The notes: generated from the sequence alone by a model not told the origin. Counted from the stretch's first letter, positions 49,224 through 57,977 are shown. The stretch is 64,000 nucleotides of DNA from Amycolatopsis palatopharyngis (GCF_003385185.1 NZ_PQHZ01000009.1:124001-188000), one strand, 5' to 3'. Numbers and translations are program-made.

Positions 49224-51457
49224 ACAGTTTCCGTCTCGCGCTGCGCGTCCTGCGGGTCGATCGCCGGACGCGCACCTCCGCGATCCTCACCGCTGCCGGG
49301 GTCGCCGTGGCCACGGCGCTGGTGTTGCTGCTCGTGGCGCTGCCGTTCGCGACCGAGGCCAGGGCCGACCGCGCATCCTGGCAGAACCCGTACTTCGGGA
49401 TGACCTCCGCCCAGAACGAGGGCCCGCCGGTGATGCGGGCCGACAACAGCACCGACTTCATCGGCTCCGAGCGGATCGAGCGGGTCGATGTCGCACTGAC
49501 CGGTGAGACCGTGCCCGAACTACCGCCGGGCGTACCGAAGTTCCCCGCGCCTGGTGAGGCACTGCTCTCCCCCGCGCTGGCGGAGAAGGCGGCCGCCCTG
49601 CCAGCTTCGCAGCTGTCCGACCGGTTCGGTGACAACGTCGTCGGCACGCTCGGCGAGGACGCGATCAGCTCCCCGGGGCAGCTGGTCGCACTGGTCGGGC
49701 ATTCCGCCGGCTCGATGTCGGAGTACGCGGTTCCGCTGCCCGGCTTCGCGATCCACGACGGCGATCCGGATCCGCTGCTGACCGTGCTCGCGGGGGTCGG
49801 TGTGGTCGTGCTGGTGGTCCCGAGCCTGGTGCTGGTCGGTTCCGCTGCCCGGCTGACCGCCGCGCGCAGGGAACGCCGGCTCGCCGCGTTGCGTCTGGCC
49901 GGTGCGACTCCAGGCCAGGTGACGTCCATGGTCACCGCCGAGACCGCCATCGCGGCGACGGGTGGAGCGCTGCTCGGTCTCACGCTGAGCCCGGTGTTCA
50001 GCATGCTCGCCACCAATGTGTCGTGGGACGGCGGCAAATGGCAGGCCGGTGACTTCATCCTGCCGCTCCCGGTGACCGCGTTGATCGTCGTGGTCATGCC
50101 GTTGCTGGTCCTCGCCGCGGCCGTATTCGCGCTGCGAAGGGTGATGGCGACCCCGCTCGGGGCGGCGGCGGCGCACTCGCCCAAGCCGTTGCACTGGTGG
50201 CGCCTGCTCGCGGTGCCTGCCGCCGGGTTGTTCTTCTTCGTCACCGTCACCACGGCGGACAGCAACGCTGACCTGATGCTGGTGTTCCTGGCACTGGGCT
50301 GTCTCGTGGGCTCCGCCGCGGTGGTCGGGCCATGGGTGACCTCGGTCATCGGCGGGATCTTCGTGCGCCTCTGGCGCAAACCCGCAGGTCTGCTCGCGGG
50401 GCGCAGACTGCGCGACGACCCGAGAGGTGCGTATCGAGCCTCGGCCGGGGTCGTGCTCGCGGTGTTCGCGGGTTCGATGGCGCTGACCCTGATGCCGACC
50501 TTCGAGGCAAAGGCAGGCGGCGGTCGCGAGTTCCAGGACTCGGTGCTCTACCTGAACGCCGGCAGCGAGCAGGTCCAGCAGATCGCGGACGACGCGAACG
50601 CCGAACTCGAGCGCTACGGCCAGCCGCAACGAGCGAGCGCCATAGACATGGTGACGCTGGTCAACAGGGAGGGGTCGGGAGAGTCCGCACTCCTGCTCAG
50701 TTGCGCGGATGCCGAGAAGCTCATCCGGCTCGACATGCGGGGAGCGTGCGCAGGTGTTCCCGGCATCTACAGCGAATACCGGATCGAGACCGACGGCCTC
50801 GAGGTGCGGCCGGACTACGACACTGCCGGAGTCCCCCTGGCGGCGGACACCCCGTGGCGGCCGGTGACGAGCAAGGACGCCGACATGTTCGGCGTGGTGG
50901 TGGTCGATCCCGCTGTGGTGCCGGACGGTCTCACTCCCGGGATGGCCACGGTCGCGGTGCAAACCACGCCGGAGAACCGGGAAGTGGTGCGGACCGCTTT
51001 GGTGGGGGCCGCGGGCGGGAGCCCGGTGATGAGCCGGGAACTGATGCTGGACCGGGAGCAGACGCAGCTCGCCGACCTGCGCAGGGTCACAGTCATCGGA
51101 CTGATCGCGGCCGCGATGCTCGCGGGGTGCAGCGCGGCGATCGCGACCGCCGGTTCGGTGATGGACCGCAGGCGCACGTTCGGGGCGCTCATCGCGGCCG
51201 GAACGCCGGTGCGCACCATCGCGCGGGCGCTGCGGATGGAGGCCGCGCTGCCCGCGATGGTGGCCACGGTCGGGGCCGGAGTGGTCGGCGTGTTCGTCGG
51301 GACGGGAATGCTGATCCTCATCGAGGAGGGAGCACCGGTGCTCACGCCGTGGATCCTCGCGCCGATCGTGCTCGGCGCCGGTGTCGCGGCGCTGGCCGCG
51401 TCGGTCTGTACACCCGCGCTGAAGCGGGTCAGGGCCGAGCCGCTGGCCGACGAGTAG
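49220..51457 (+). CDS. FtsX-like ABC transporter permease
   Basis: A 745-residue membrane permease of the FtsX/MacB superfamily. An N-terminal helix (about 24-45) is followed by a large extracytoplasmic domain, then several helices of the first FtsX domain (around 180-330, LAALRLAGATPGQVTSMVTA). Another exported segment follows (about 430-600), and the second FtsX domain is at the C-terminus (GALIAAGTPVRTIARALRME and on). Proteins with two FtsX domains in one chain usually act in mechanotransmission or lipoprotein/peptide export rather than cell division. It works with the ATPase it overlaps by four bases. The substrate is unknown. Confidence 0.92.
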   Translation: MNSFRLALRVLRVDRRTRTSAILTAAGVAVATALVLLLVALPFATEARADRASWQNPYFGMTSAQNEGPPVMRADNSTDFIGSERIERVDVALTGETVPELPPGVPKFPAPGEALLSPALAEKAAALPASQLSDRFGDNVVGTLGEDAISSPGQLVALVGHSAGSMSEYAVPLPGFAIHDGDPDPLLTVLAGVGVVVLVVPSLVLVGSAARLTAARRERRLAALRLAGATPGQVTSMVTAETAIAATGGALLGLTLSPVFSMLATNVSWDGGKWQAGDFILPLPVTALIVVVMPLLVLAAAVFALRRVMATPLGAAAAHSPKPLHWWRLLAVPAAGLFFFVTVTTADSNADLMLVFLALGCLVGSAAVVGPWVTSVIGGIFVRLWRKPAGLLAGRRLRDDPRGAYRASAGVVLAVFAGSMALTLMPTFEAKAGGGREFQDSVLYLNAGSEQVQQIADDANAELERYGQPQRASAIDMVTLVNREGSGESALLLSCADAEKLIRLDMRGACAGVPGIYSEYRIETDGLEVRPDYDTAGVPLAADTPWRPVTSKDADMFGVVVVDPAVVPDGLTPGMATVAVQTTPENREVVRTALVGAAGGSPVMSRELMLDREQTQLADLRRVTVIGLIAAAMLAGCSAAIATAGSVMDRRRTFGALIAAGTPVRTIARALRMEAALPAMVATVGAGVVGVFVGTGMLILIEEGAPVLTPWILAPIVLGAGVAALAASVCTPALKRVRAEPLADE

Positions 51458-51473
51458 GCCTCGGCCCGCGCGA

Positions 51474-51518
51474 GCCGCGTCTGCCGCCTTCCGTCGGGGG
51501 GAGGACGGCAGGCGCGGC
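51474..51518. terminator. Hairpin between convergent ftsX-like and trmB genes
   Basis: Arms around GCCGCGTCTGCCG (from 51474) and CGGCAGGCGCGGC (to 51518), with a loop of about 18 bases that includes CTTCC/GGAGG. It can serve both genes. No T-run is seen on either side. Confidence 0.55.
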
Positions 51519-51524
51519 ACTCGT

Positions 51525-52370
51525 TCAGGCCTCGGTCCCGGTGACCTTCTCGAAGATCAGGTCGCGGCTCACGCGGCCCTCCTCACGTGCCCGCTGCTCG
51601 AACTTCGTCACCGGCCGCCAGTCCGGCCGCGGCGCCCAGCCCGGCTCGGTGGTGCTCGTGTTGCGCAGGGCAGGCTCTGCGGAGCACACCTCGAGCATCT
51701 GCTCCGCGTAGTGCTCCCAGTCGGTGGCCAGGTGCAGTGTCCCGCCGGGAGCGAGCCGGGACGCGATCAGCGCCACGAAATCCGGTTGTACGAGCCTGCG
51801 CTTGTGGTGGCGCTTCTTCGGCCATGGGTCCGGAAAGAAGATCCGCACGCCGGAGAGGGTGCCCGGCTGGATGTGCCTGGTGAGCAGGATGACGGCGTCG
51901 CCGTGCAGCAGCCGCAGGTTGCCAACGCCGAGTTTGCCGGCGCGCAGCATCAGCTGACCGAGCCCGGCCTGGTAGACCTCGACGGCGAGGTAGTTGAGCT
52001 CGGGCGCCGCCGCTGCGAGTTGCGAGGTCGTCTCGCCCATACCGGAGCCGATCTCCAGCAGCAGTGGCGCGGACCGGCCGAACCAGGCGTCGAAGTCGGT
52101 CGGTTCGTCGTCGATGTCGCCCAGTTCGGAAACCGCACGGCCCATCGTCGGCCACAGCTCTTCCCAGGCACGCTCCTGGCCGACAGTCATCCGGCCGCCA
52201 CGCTGTACGTAACTGACCACGCTGCGCATCCGCGGCAGCGTGGACTCCGGCCTGCCCTGCCGCGAACTCAGGTCCGCGATCGCGTCGCCAGGGCTCTGAC
52301 TTCCGGGGACAGTCCCCTTCTGCTGCTTGACGCCCTGTCGTCTCGATAGCGGGACTTCGTCGTTATCCAC
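51525..52370 (-). CDS. trmB: tRNA (guanine-N7-)-methyltransferase
   Basis: A 281-residue TrmB that makes m7G46 in tRNA using S-adenosylmethionine. The SAM-binding motif is LLLEIGSGMGETTSQLA. The family motif RIFFPDPWPKKRHHKRRLVQ and the C-terminal TKFEQRARE (T-x-(Y/F)E) are intact. The first ~75 residues are a non-conserved polar extension (VPLSRRQGVKQQKGTVPG), longer than in most bacteria. The GTG at 52370 is taken as start because TATCGT lies 6 bases upstream and there is no Shine-Dalgarno; a shorter protein starting nearer the domain cannot be excluded. It lies 20 bases after the unknown 190-residue gene. Confidence 0.94.
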   Translation of the reverse strand: MDNDEVPLSRRQGVKQQKGTVPGSQSPGDAIADLSSRQGRPESTLPRMRSVVSYVQRGGRMTVGQERAWEELWPTMGRAVSELGDIDDEPTDFDAWFGRSAPLLLEIGSGMGETTSQLAAAAPELNYLAVEVYQAGLGQLMLRAGKLGVGNLRLLHGDAVILLTRHIQPGTLSGVRIFFPDPWPKKRHHKRRLVQPDFVALIASRLAPGGTLHLATDWEHYAEQMLEVCSAEPALRNTSTTEPGWAPRPDWRPVTKFEQRAREEGRVSRDLIFEKVTGTEA

Positions 52371-52376
52371 TCGGCG

Positions 52377-52382
52377 ACGATA
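52377..52382 (-). promoter_or_regulatory. Putative leaderless -10 element (TATCGT) of trmB
   Basis: Minus-strand TATCGT fits TANNNT with 6 bases to the GTG at 52370. It sits in the 20-base gap after the upstream gene, so trmB may have its own promoter besides read-through. Confidence 0.4.
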
Positions 52383-52390
52383 ACGGGGCC

Positions 52391-52963
52391 TCAGCGCACC
52401 GCTTCGAACTCCCCCAGCCGGGCACGCAGGCCGGCCAGCCCCGCGACGGCGATCGGTTCGGGAGCCTGCCCGCTGTGCGCGGGCAGAACGTCGATCCAGC
52501 CGGAGTGGCGATCGGTGTTCAGTACCGTCGTGGGATTGGCGTGACCCGCGGCGCCGCGTTCGGAAGGCATGAACTCCCAGTACCCGGACTCGCCGTCGGA
52601 TGCCCATGGCACGTATTCCCAGCCCGGCCGCCTGCTGAGAAGTTGTGCGATGCGGTCCTCGATCCGGAATCCGTCACTACGGCTCGCCAGATCTCCCACG
52701 GCGAGCGCGCGCAGCCACCAGGGTGCGGGCACCGGTTTCCCGCCCGCGCAGGCAGCCCGGAACAGCGACAGCACGTGCTCCTGCGGTGCGCGATGTATCC
52801 AGGCCTTGCGGATCTCCGCGGGACGGGTGGCCGAGGCGGCGACGCGCGGAAGTTCGATCGCTTGGGACCATTCGAGGCCGAGCATGGGTTCCAGCCGCGG
52901 TGGGCGAACGGCTTCGGCTGGTACTGGACGTTTGGCACGTGCTCCGAGATCAACCACCGTCAA
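52391..52963 (-). CDS. Hypothetical 190-residue protein upstream of trmB
   Basis: A 190-residue cytosolic protein I do not recognise. It has no signal peptide or membrane helix. Notable segments are EIRKAWIHRAPQEHVLSLFR, PVPAPWWLRALAVGDLASRS and RRPGWEYVPWASDGESGYWE, the Trp-rich middle being the most conserved-looking part. The TTG at 52963 is chosen because a strong ribosome binding site, GGAGGTGA, lies 3-5 bases upstream; a GTG two codons inside is the alternative. It precedes trmB on the same strand by 20 bases, which hints at an operon but not at a role. Confidence 0.7.
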   Translation of the reverse strand: MTVVDLGARAKRPVPAEAVRPPRLEPMLGLEWSQAIELPRVAASATRPAEIRKAWIHRAPQEHVLSLFRAACAGGKPVPAPWWLRALAVGDLASRSDGFRIEDRIAQLLSRRPGWEYVPWASDGESGYWEFMPSERGAAGHANPTTVLNTDRHSGWIDVLPAHSGQAPEPIAVAGLAGLRARLGEFEAVR

Positions 52964-53214
52964 GGGTCACCTCCGTAGAGTCCGTGACGGGTCTGCTGCC
53001 ATGTCACCTTGTGTCAATAACACCTGGTCAACGGCACCCCGTCTGCTCCGAGTGGGGCAGACCACAACCGCTTTACGTGGTCTTAACGCCCCGGGTGAGG
53101 TAGTACACCTTCCACATCGTTGCCCGACGCCAATTTGTTACCTGCTGCAATGCCGAGGTGACACAACGAGTACAGGCATCGACTCCGGGGACCGCCCCGG
53201 CTGCTGGGGTTCGC

Positions 53215-53961
53215 TCAGGCGTCTTTCCTGGTCGCGGCCAGGATTCCGGCTGCGAGCAGAGCGAGGCAGATCGCGGCGAAGTAACCGCCGTACGCCAGCG
53301 GACTCATCGGCATGTCGCCGAGGCCAAGCGTGCTGCGGGCGAACTCGGCGCCGATGAACTGGTCGGCCGCGAAGAACGGCATCCATTGGTACAGATCGGT
53401 CCCGATACCGGGGATCAGCACGACCAGCCCCTCCACCAGCTGCGTCCACACCAGTGCGACACCCAGTGCCATCGCCGTGCTCCGCAGCAGCAGGCCGAGG
53501 CCGACACCCGCGGATGCGCTCATCAGGTAGACCACGCCCTGCCCCGCGACCGCACGCCAGTCCGCGGCCGAGTTCAGCGCGAGGTCGGCCCCGGGTCGCA
53601 GCAGCAGCGCGAGGCCCCATGAGGCGAAACCGATGACCAGGCCGAGCAGGGCGCACCAGACGCTCACCACCACGGCCTTGGCCAGCAGGGCCGGGAAACG
53701 CTTCGGTACGGCCTGGAACGTGGTGCGAATGGTGCCCCAGTTGTACTCGCCGGCCGCGGCGATCACCGCGAGCACGAGGATCACCACCCGCCCGAAGGAC
53801 GAACCGATCTGTGAGCTGGACACCGTCAGGTCGATCTGGTCGCCCGCGAGACCCACGAACAACGCGGCGAACCCGAGCGAGGCGGCCACCGCGATCCCGG
53901 TGCACCACCACGGTGCGCGCGTGCTGAACAGCTTGATCCGCTCAACCCTGAGCAGTGTCAT
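53215..53961 (-). CDS. ABC-2-type transporter permease, cassette 1
   Basis: A 248-residue membrane permease with about six helices, of the ABC-2 type seen in bacitracin/lantibiotic-immunity-like exporters. The N-terminus LLRVERIKLFSTRAPWWCTG matches that of the cassette 2 permease almost residue for residue. Another shared block is YNWGTIRTTFQAVPKR. The ATG overlaps the stop of its ATPase gene (ATGA), so the two are coupled. It is the last gene of the leftward series. A short GC hairpin at 53185-53200 (CCGGGG-ACCG-CCCCGG) follows. Confidence 0.9.
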   Translation of the reverse strand: MTLLRVERIKLFSTRAPWWCTGIAVAASLGFAALFVGLAGDQIDLTVSSSQIGSSFGRVVILVLAVIAAAGEYNWGTIRTTFQAVPKRFPALLAKAVVVSVWCALLGLVIGFASWGLALLLRPGADLALNSAADWRAVAGQGVVYLMSASAGVGLGLLLRSTAMALGVALVWTQLVEGLVVLIPGIGTDLYQWMPFFAADQFIGAEFARSTLGLGDMPMSPLAYGGYFAAICLALLAAGILAATRKDA

Positions 53962-54899
53962 GACTTCACCCGCGTCTCGCCGGCGTCGATCGCCGGTTCG
54001 TGTGCCGCGTACTCCACCGAGTCCCCGGTGAGCTGAATGAAGGCCTGCTCCAGCGACCCGCGGTGCGGGCTCAGTTCGTGCAGGGTCGCGTGGGCGGTGA
54101 AGGCGAGCTCGCCCAGTTCGTCACTGCTCATCCCGGAGACGTCGAGTGCGTCGTCGTCGGTGGCCGTGAAGGCGGCCCCCTTGCGTTCGAGGGCCTCCCG
54201 CAGTACCGGCAGATGCGGGCTGCGCACCCGCACCCTGTCCTCGGTCGCCCGCTCGACGAAGTCCTCGGTGGTCCCCTGGTAGATCAGCTTGCCCTTGCCG
54301 ATCACCACCAGGTCCTGCGCGGTCTGCGCCATCTCCGAGAGCAGGTGGCTGGAGACGAACACTGTGCGGCCCTGGTCGGCGAGGGTGTGCATGAGCTGGC
54401 GAATCCAGTGGATGCCCTCGGGATCGAGGCCGTTCACCGGTTCGTCGAACAGCAGCACCTGGGGGTCACCGAGCAGTGCGCAGGCGATGCCGAGCCGCTG
54501 CAGCATGCCGAGGGAGAAGCCACCAGCGCGTTTCCTGGCGACCGACGTCAGCCCGACGACGTCGAGCACCTCGTCCACCCTGCTGTCCGGAATACCGTTC
54601 GAGGCGGCGATCCACAGCAGGTGGTTGCGGGCCGAGCGGCCCGGGTGGCGCCAGCCTGCCTCGAGAAGTGCGCCGACGGTGTGCAACGGCTGTTCGAGGT
54701 CGCGGTAGTGCTTGCCGTCGAACCGGACCTGTCCCGAGGTCGGGTTGTCCAGGCCGAGCATCATCCGCATGGTGGTCGATTTGCCGGCCCCGTTCGGGCC
54801 GAGGAAGCCGGTGACCCGGCCGGCGTTGACGGTGAAGGACAGATCGTCCACGGCGAGTGTCGAGCCGTACCGTTTGGTCAGTCCCCTGGCTTCGATCAT
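53958..54899 (-). CDS. ABC transporter ATP-binding protein, cassette 1
   Basis: A 313-residue ATPase of the BcrA-like drug/peptide exporter group. Walker A is GPNGAGKS (34-41). The ABC signature is degenerate, FSLGMLQRLGIA, as common in this group. Walker B is VLLFDEPVNGLD and the switch His lies in VFVSSHLLSEM. The last ~90 residues form the accessory domain (VRSPHLPVLREALERKGAAF, then a short beta region). The ATG at 54899 follows GGGGGTAAATCG. It is about 70 percent alike by eye to the cassette 2 ATPase over the nucleotide-binding domain, so the cassettes are paralogous. Confidence 0.94.
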   Translation of the reverse strand: MIEARGLTKRYGSTLAVDDLSFTVNAGRVTGFLGPNGAGKSTTMRMMLGLDNPTSGQVRFDGKHYRDLEQPLHTVGALLEAGWRHPGRSARNHLLWIAASNGIPDSRVDEVLDVVGLTSVARKRAGGFSLGMLQRLGIACALLGDPQVLLFDEPVNGLDPEGIHWIRQLMHTLADQGRTVFVSSHLLSEMAQTAQDLVVIGKGKLIYQGTTEDFVERATEDRVRVRSPHLPVLREALERKGAAFTATDDDALDVSGMSSDELGELAFTAHATLHELSPHRGSLEQAFIQLTGDSVEYAAHEPAIDAGETRVKS

Positions 54900-54985
54900 C
54901 GATTTACCCCCGGTGCGCCGGTAAGTGTGGCGTACTCAGAGATCCTGCCAGCAGTCGAGCTCTGTCGTGAACCGGGTGACAGAGC

Positions 54986-55022
54986 GAGGTCCGGGTCGCC
55001 CCCCGAAGGCGACCCGGACCTC
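54986..55022. terminator. Perfect 15-base-pair hairpin between the two ABC cassettes
   Basis: Arms GAGGTCCGGGTCGCC (54986-55000) and its exact complement (55008-55022) with a 7-base loop, then ATTTCC on the plus strand. It lies between the cassette 1 ATPase start and the end of cassette 2, and probably ends the cassette 2 transcript so that each cassette is its own unit. Confidence 0.65.
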
Positions 55023-55035
55023 ATTTCCCCTTACC

Positions 55036-55092
55036 GGTTGCGCGGATAGGGCGAATGCCTGCTGCGCGACGGCAGTCCCTATCCGCGCAACC
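55036..55092. repeat. Long inverted repeat of unknown role between ABC cassettes
   Basis: Arms GGTTGCGCGGATAGGG (55036-55051) and CCCTATCCGCGCAACC (55077-55092) are perfect complements, with a 25-base loop that has its own TGCC/GGCA stem. It is flanked on both sides by CCTTACC-like sequence. It lies 72 bases after the cassette 2 permease stop. It has no T-run and is unlike the GCACTTTCCC repeat family, so it may be another repeat element or a structured RNA end. Confidence 0.6.
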
Positions 55093-55163
55093 CCTTACCC
55101 CGCAAGCTGTCGCGCCCCGAATATCCGCGACGACTGCCGGAGTTTCCTGTGTGGCTTGTCCTG

Positions 55164-55931
55164 TCAGGCGTCCCGTTTGTTCGCCGCGGTCAGTGCGATG
55201 GCCAGCATGACCAGTGCGATACCGGCGAAGTAGGCCAGCGCCCAACCGGGGCTCAGCGGTGTGCTCGACAGCGGCGCCCCCGCGGCCACGTCGCGGCCCG
55301 CGTTGGACGCCCCGTCGCCGGTGAGGAACTTGTTGGCGGCGTTGAAGGGCATCCACTTGTAGATGTCGTCAACGATGCTCGGAATCAGCTGCACCAGGCT
55401 TTCCACCGCAAGGGTGTAGATCAGCAGGAGCGAGATGGCGCCCGCGCTGTGCCGGATCAGGATGCCGACCGCGATCGCGATCACGGCGGCGAACGCGTAG
55501 ACCGGGCCGACACCGGCGACGTTGATCCAGTCCGCCGCGCTGTTCAGCTTGAGGTCGAAGTCCGGCTGCATGATCAGCGAGAGTCCCCAGGAACCGAACG
55601 CCGACACCTCGCCGATGACGAATGCGAGCAGTGCGACTACGCCGGTTTTCGCGAGCAGGGCGGAACTGCGGTGCGGGACCGCCTGGAAAGTGGTGCGGAT
55701 GGTGCCGAAGCGGTACTCGGTGGTGACCGCGAGTGCGGCGAGCACCATGATCACGGCGAGGCCGAAGCTGTAGGCGAACTGGGTCGTCGCGACGGTGGCG
55801 GGGAACTGCGCGTCGGCGTTGCCCACCACCAGCGCGGTGAAGCCGACGGTGATCACCAGGGTGATCAGCGCACACCACCACGGAGATCGCGTGGTGAACA
55901 ACTTGATGCGTTCCACTGCGAGCAGAGTCAT
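55164..55931 (-). CDS. ABC-2-type transporter permease, cassette 2
   Basis: A 255-residue permease with about six helices and a paralogue of the cassette 1 permease (LLAVERIKLFTTRSPWWCAL, then YRFGTIRTTFQAVPHR). The end differs: a longer extracytoplasmic loop before the last helix (GDGASNAGRDVAAGAPLSST). It lies 38 bases after its ATPase gene instead of overlapping it. The substrate cannot be told from sequence; the BcrAB-like build suggests a membrane-active peptide or drug. Confidence 0.9.
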   Translation of the reverse strand: MTLLAVERIKLFTTRSPWWCALITLVITVGFTALVVGNADAQFPATVATTQFAYSFGLAVIMVLAALAVTTEYRFGTIRTTFQAVPHRSSALLAKTGVVALLAFVIGEVSAFGSWGLSLIMQPDFDLKLNSAADWINVAGVGPVYAFAAVIAIAVGILIRHSAGAISLLLIYTLAVESLVQLIPSIVDDIYKWMPFNAANKFLTGDGASNAGRDVAAGAPLSSTPLSPGWALAYFAGIALVMLAIALTAANKRDA

Positions 55932-55969
55932 GAGTCTTCTCTAATCCTCGAAAGTTGCTGTACTGACAG

Positions 55970-56917
55970 TCAGTTGGCGGCGGGAGTGGCGCCGACGACC
56001 TGCTGCACTTCGGCTTCCAGTCCGGTGTGGTACTCGACGGAGTCGCCGGTGATCTGCATGAAGGCCTGTTCCAGCGAGCCCTGCTGTGGGCTCAGCTCGT
56101 GCAGCACGATGCCACTGGTCGCGGCCATTTCACCGATCTTCTCGCTGTCCATTCCGGACACGAGGATGCCGTCATCGGTGTCGTTGAGCTCGGCACTCGC
56201 CTGCCGCAGTGCGTCGCGCAGTTGCGTCAGCTGCGGGCTGCGCACCTTGACGGTGTTCTCGGAAGCCCGTGCGACGAATTCCTTCGTGCTGCTCTGCGAG
56301 ATCAGCTTCCCCTTGCCGATCACCACGAGCTCGCTCGCGGTGAGCGCCATTTCCGAGAGCAGGTGACTGGACACGAAAACGGTGCGACCCTCGTCCGCCA
56401 GGCGATGCATGAACTTGCGAATCCAGAGGATGCCCTCGGGGTCGAGGCCGTTCACCGGCTCATCGAACAACAGCACCTCGGGGTCACCGAGCAGGGCCGC
56501 CGCGATACCGAGTCGCTGAGACATACCGAGCGAGAAGCCACCCGCCCTCTTGCCGGCGACGGAGCTGAGACCGACGAGGTCGAGCACCTCGTCCACCCTG
56601 CGGGCCGGCAGCTTGTTCGACTTGGCCATCCAGGCGAGATGAGCCCGGGCGGAGCGGTTCGGGTGTACCCACTTCGCGTCGAGCAGGGCGCCGACAGTCC
56701 GGAGTGGATGGTGCAGATCGTGGTACTTCTTCCCGCCGATCGTGACATCCCCCGCCGTCGGGTTGTCCAACCCCAGGATCATCCGCATCGTGGTCGACTT
56801 TCCCGCGCCGTTCGGCCCGAGGAATCCGGTGACACGGCCGGTTTCGACACTGAAAGACAGGTCGTCCACCGCCAGTGTCTTGCCGTACCGTTTGGTGAGG
56901 CCTCGTGCCTCGATCAT
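55970..56917 (-). CDS. ABC transporter ATP-binding protein, cassette 2
   Basis: A 315-residue ATPase of the same BcrA-like group. Walker A is GPNGAGKS, the degenerate signature is FSLGMSQRLGIA, and Walker B is VLLFDEPVNGLD. The accessory C-terminal domain ends in QVVGATPAAN. The start is the ATG at 56917, with GAGGAGGAAAG just upstream; the longer open frame (to 57037) has no ribosome binding site and does not match the paralogue. The NarL-type two-component genes lie upstream on the same strand and may control both cassettes. Confidence 0.95.
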   Translation of the reverse strand: MIEARGLTKRYGKTLAVDDLSFSVETGRVTGFLGPNGAGKSTTMRMILGLDNPTAGDVTIGGKKYHDLHHPLRTVGALLDAKWVHPNRSARAHLAWMAKSNKLPARRVDEVLDLVGLSSVAGKRAGGFSLGMSQRLGIAAALLGDPEVLLFDEPVNGLDPEGILWIRKFMHRLADEGRTVFVSSHLLSEMALTASELVVIGKGKLISQSSTKEFVARASENTVKVRSPQLTQLRDALRQASAELNDTDDGILVSGMDSEKIGEMAATSGIVLHELSPQQGSLEQAFMQITGDSVEYHTGLEAEVQQVVGATPAAN

Positions 56918-57320
56918 CTTTCCTCCTCGGATGCGCCTGCCCCCGCAGTTACGCTCGCTGTACAAAACTCTGTGTTCTCGCCTCATTCGCCGCGGCGGGC
57001 TGCACCACACGCATCGGCTTTGTCGCGACAACAGCATCTTCTCGGACGAGCCGGTCCGGCCGCGTCATCCTGTGGGCCGAACTTCCTCCCCGCCTGCAGA
57101 GGTAGCTTGCCGGGTCCAGACACCGAACGCGATCAGTGATGACCCTGACTCCACCCTGAATCCCCAACCCCCAGTCCCCCGACTATCGCCTGCCCACCAG
57201 TATCCCCGAATCCCACCCTAGCCACGTCCCCAACCCGTCCTCGCACTTTCCCGGGAAAGCGCGATACGTGTGCGCGCAACTACCGCGCTTTCCCGGGAAA
57301 GTGCGAGGTGGGGGACCCGA
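56918..57320. other. Intergenic region between the response regulator and ABC cassette 2
   Basis: About 400 bases with no credible gene. The left part, next to the ATPase start, should hold the cassette 2 promoter (an AT-richer patch near 56955-56975). The middle is C-rich on the plus strand with runs such as CCCCAACCCCC (57162-57177), without coding signal. The right end is the pair of palindromic repeats at 57239-57308, listed separately. Confidence 0.5.
57239..57308. repeat. BIME-like pair of palindromic repeats after the response-regulator gene
   Basis: Two units (57239-57266 and 57281-57308) of the GCACTTTCCCGGGAAAGTGC family. The two 28-base units are reverse complements of each other with one mismatch, separated by a 14-base spacer, closely copying the layout at 29944-30011. 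The pair begins 12 bases after the stop of the minus-strand regulator gene. Confidence 0.85.
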
Positions 57321-57977
57321 TCAGGCGAGGCCGGGGCGGGTCAGGCCGGTTTCGTAGGCGAGGACGACAGCCTGCACCCGGTCGCGGAGGTCTAGTTTGG
57401 ACAGGATGCGGCCGACGTGCGTCTTGACCGTGGCCTCCGAGAGGAAGAGCGTCGCCGCGATCTCGGTGTTCGACAGTCCCTTCGCGATCAGCAACAGCAC
57501 CTCCCGCTCGCGGTCGGTCAGCAGGTCCAGCACCGCGCTGTCCCGGATCGGGCCGCCACCCTTGCCGATGAACCGGTCCAGCAATCTGCGCGTGACGCTG
57601 GGCGAGACCACCGCGTCGCCGCTCGCCACCGCCCGCAGGGCTGACACCAGGTGATCGGGCGGCGTGTCCTTGAGCAGGAAACCGCTGGCACCGCCCTGTA
57701 GCGCCGAGTAGACGTACTCGTCCAGATCGAACGTCGTCATCACCAGCACCCGCGAGGATCCCGCTTCAACGATGCGTTTCGTCGCCTCGACGCCGTCGAG
57801 CACCGGCATCCGGACATCCATCAGCACTACGTCGGGTCGCAGTCGTTCGGCCAGCTCGACCGCCTGCGCACCGTCGCCTGCCTCCCCCACGATCTCCAGG
57901 TCGGGGTGTGCGCCGAGGACCATGCGGAAACCCGCCCGCATCAGCTCCTGGTCGTCGACCACAACTACAGAGATCAT
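57321..57977 (-). CDS. NarL/LuxR-family response regulator
   Basis: A 218-residue response regulator. The receiver domain has acidic residues VVVVDDQE, phosphoacceptor D54 (VVLMDVRMPV) and Lys in GFLLKDTP. The LuxR helix-turn-helix is LTDREREVLLLIAKGLSNTE, then LFLSEATVKTHVGRILSKL. The ATG at 57977 has GGAGGCGG upstream. The kinase gene ends 35 bases upstream, and ABC cassettes lie downstream on the same strand after the repeat pair. It resembles the other regulator at 45888 closely. Confidence 0.95.
   Translation of the reverse strand: MISVVVVDDQELMRAGFRMVLGAHPDLEIVGEAGDGAQAVELAERLRPDVVLMDVRMPVLDGVEATKRIVEAGSSRVLVMTTFDLDEYVYSALQGGASGFLLKDTPPDHLVSALRAVASGDAVVSPSVTRRLLDRFIGKGGGPIRDSAVLDLLTDREREVLLLIAKGLSNTEIAATLFLSEATVKTHVGRILSKLDLRDRVQAVVLAYETGLTRPGLA

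Noticed and set aside
22683-57308. GCACTTTCCC palindromes as a CRISPR array or as transposon ends
   Set aside because: Units are dispersed over 35 kb at four loci, not regularly spaced with unique spacers, and no cas or transposase gene or target duplication lies next to them.
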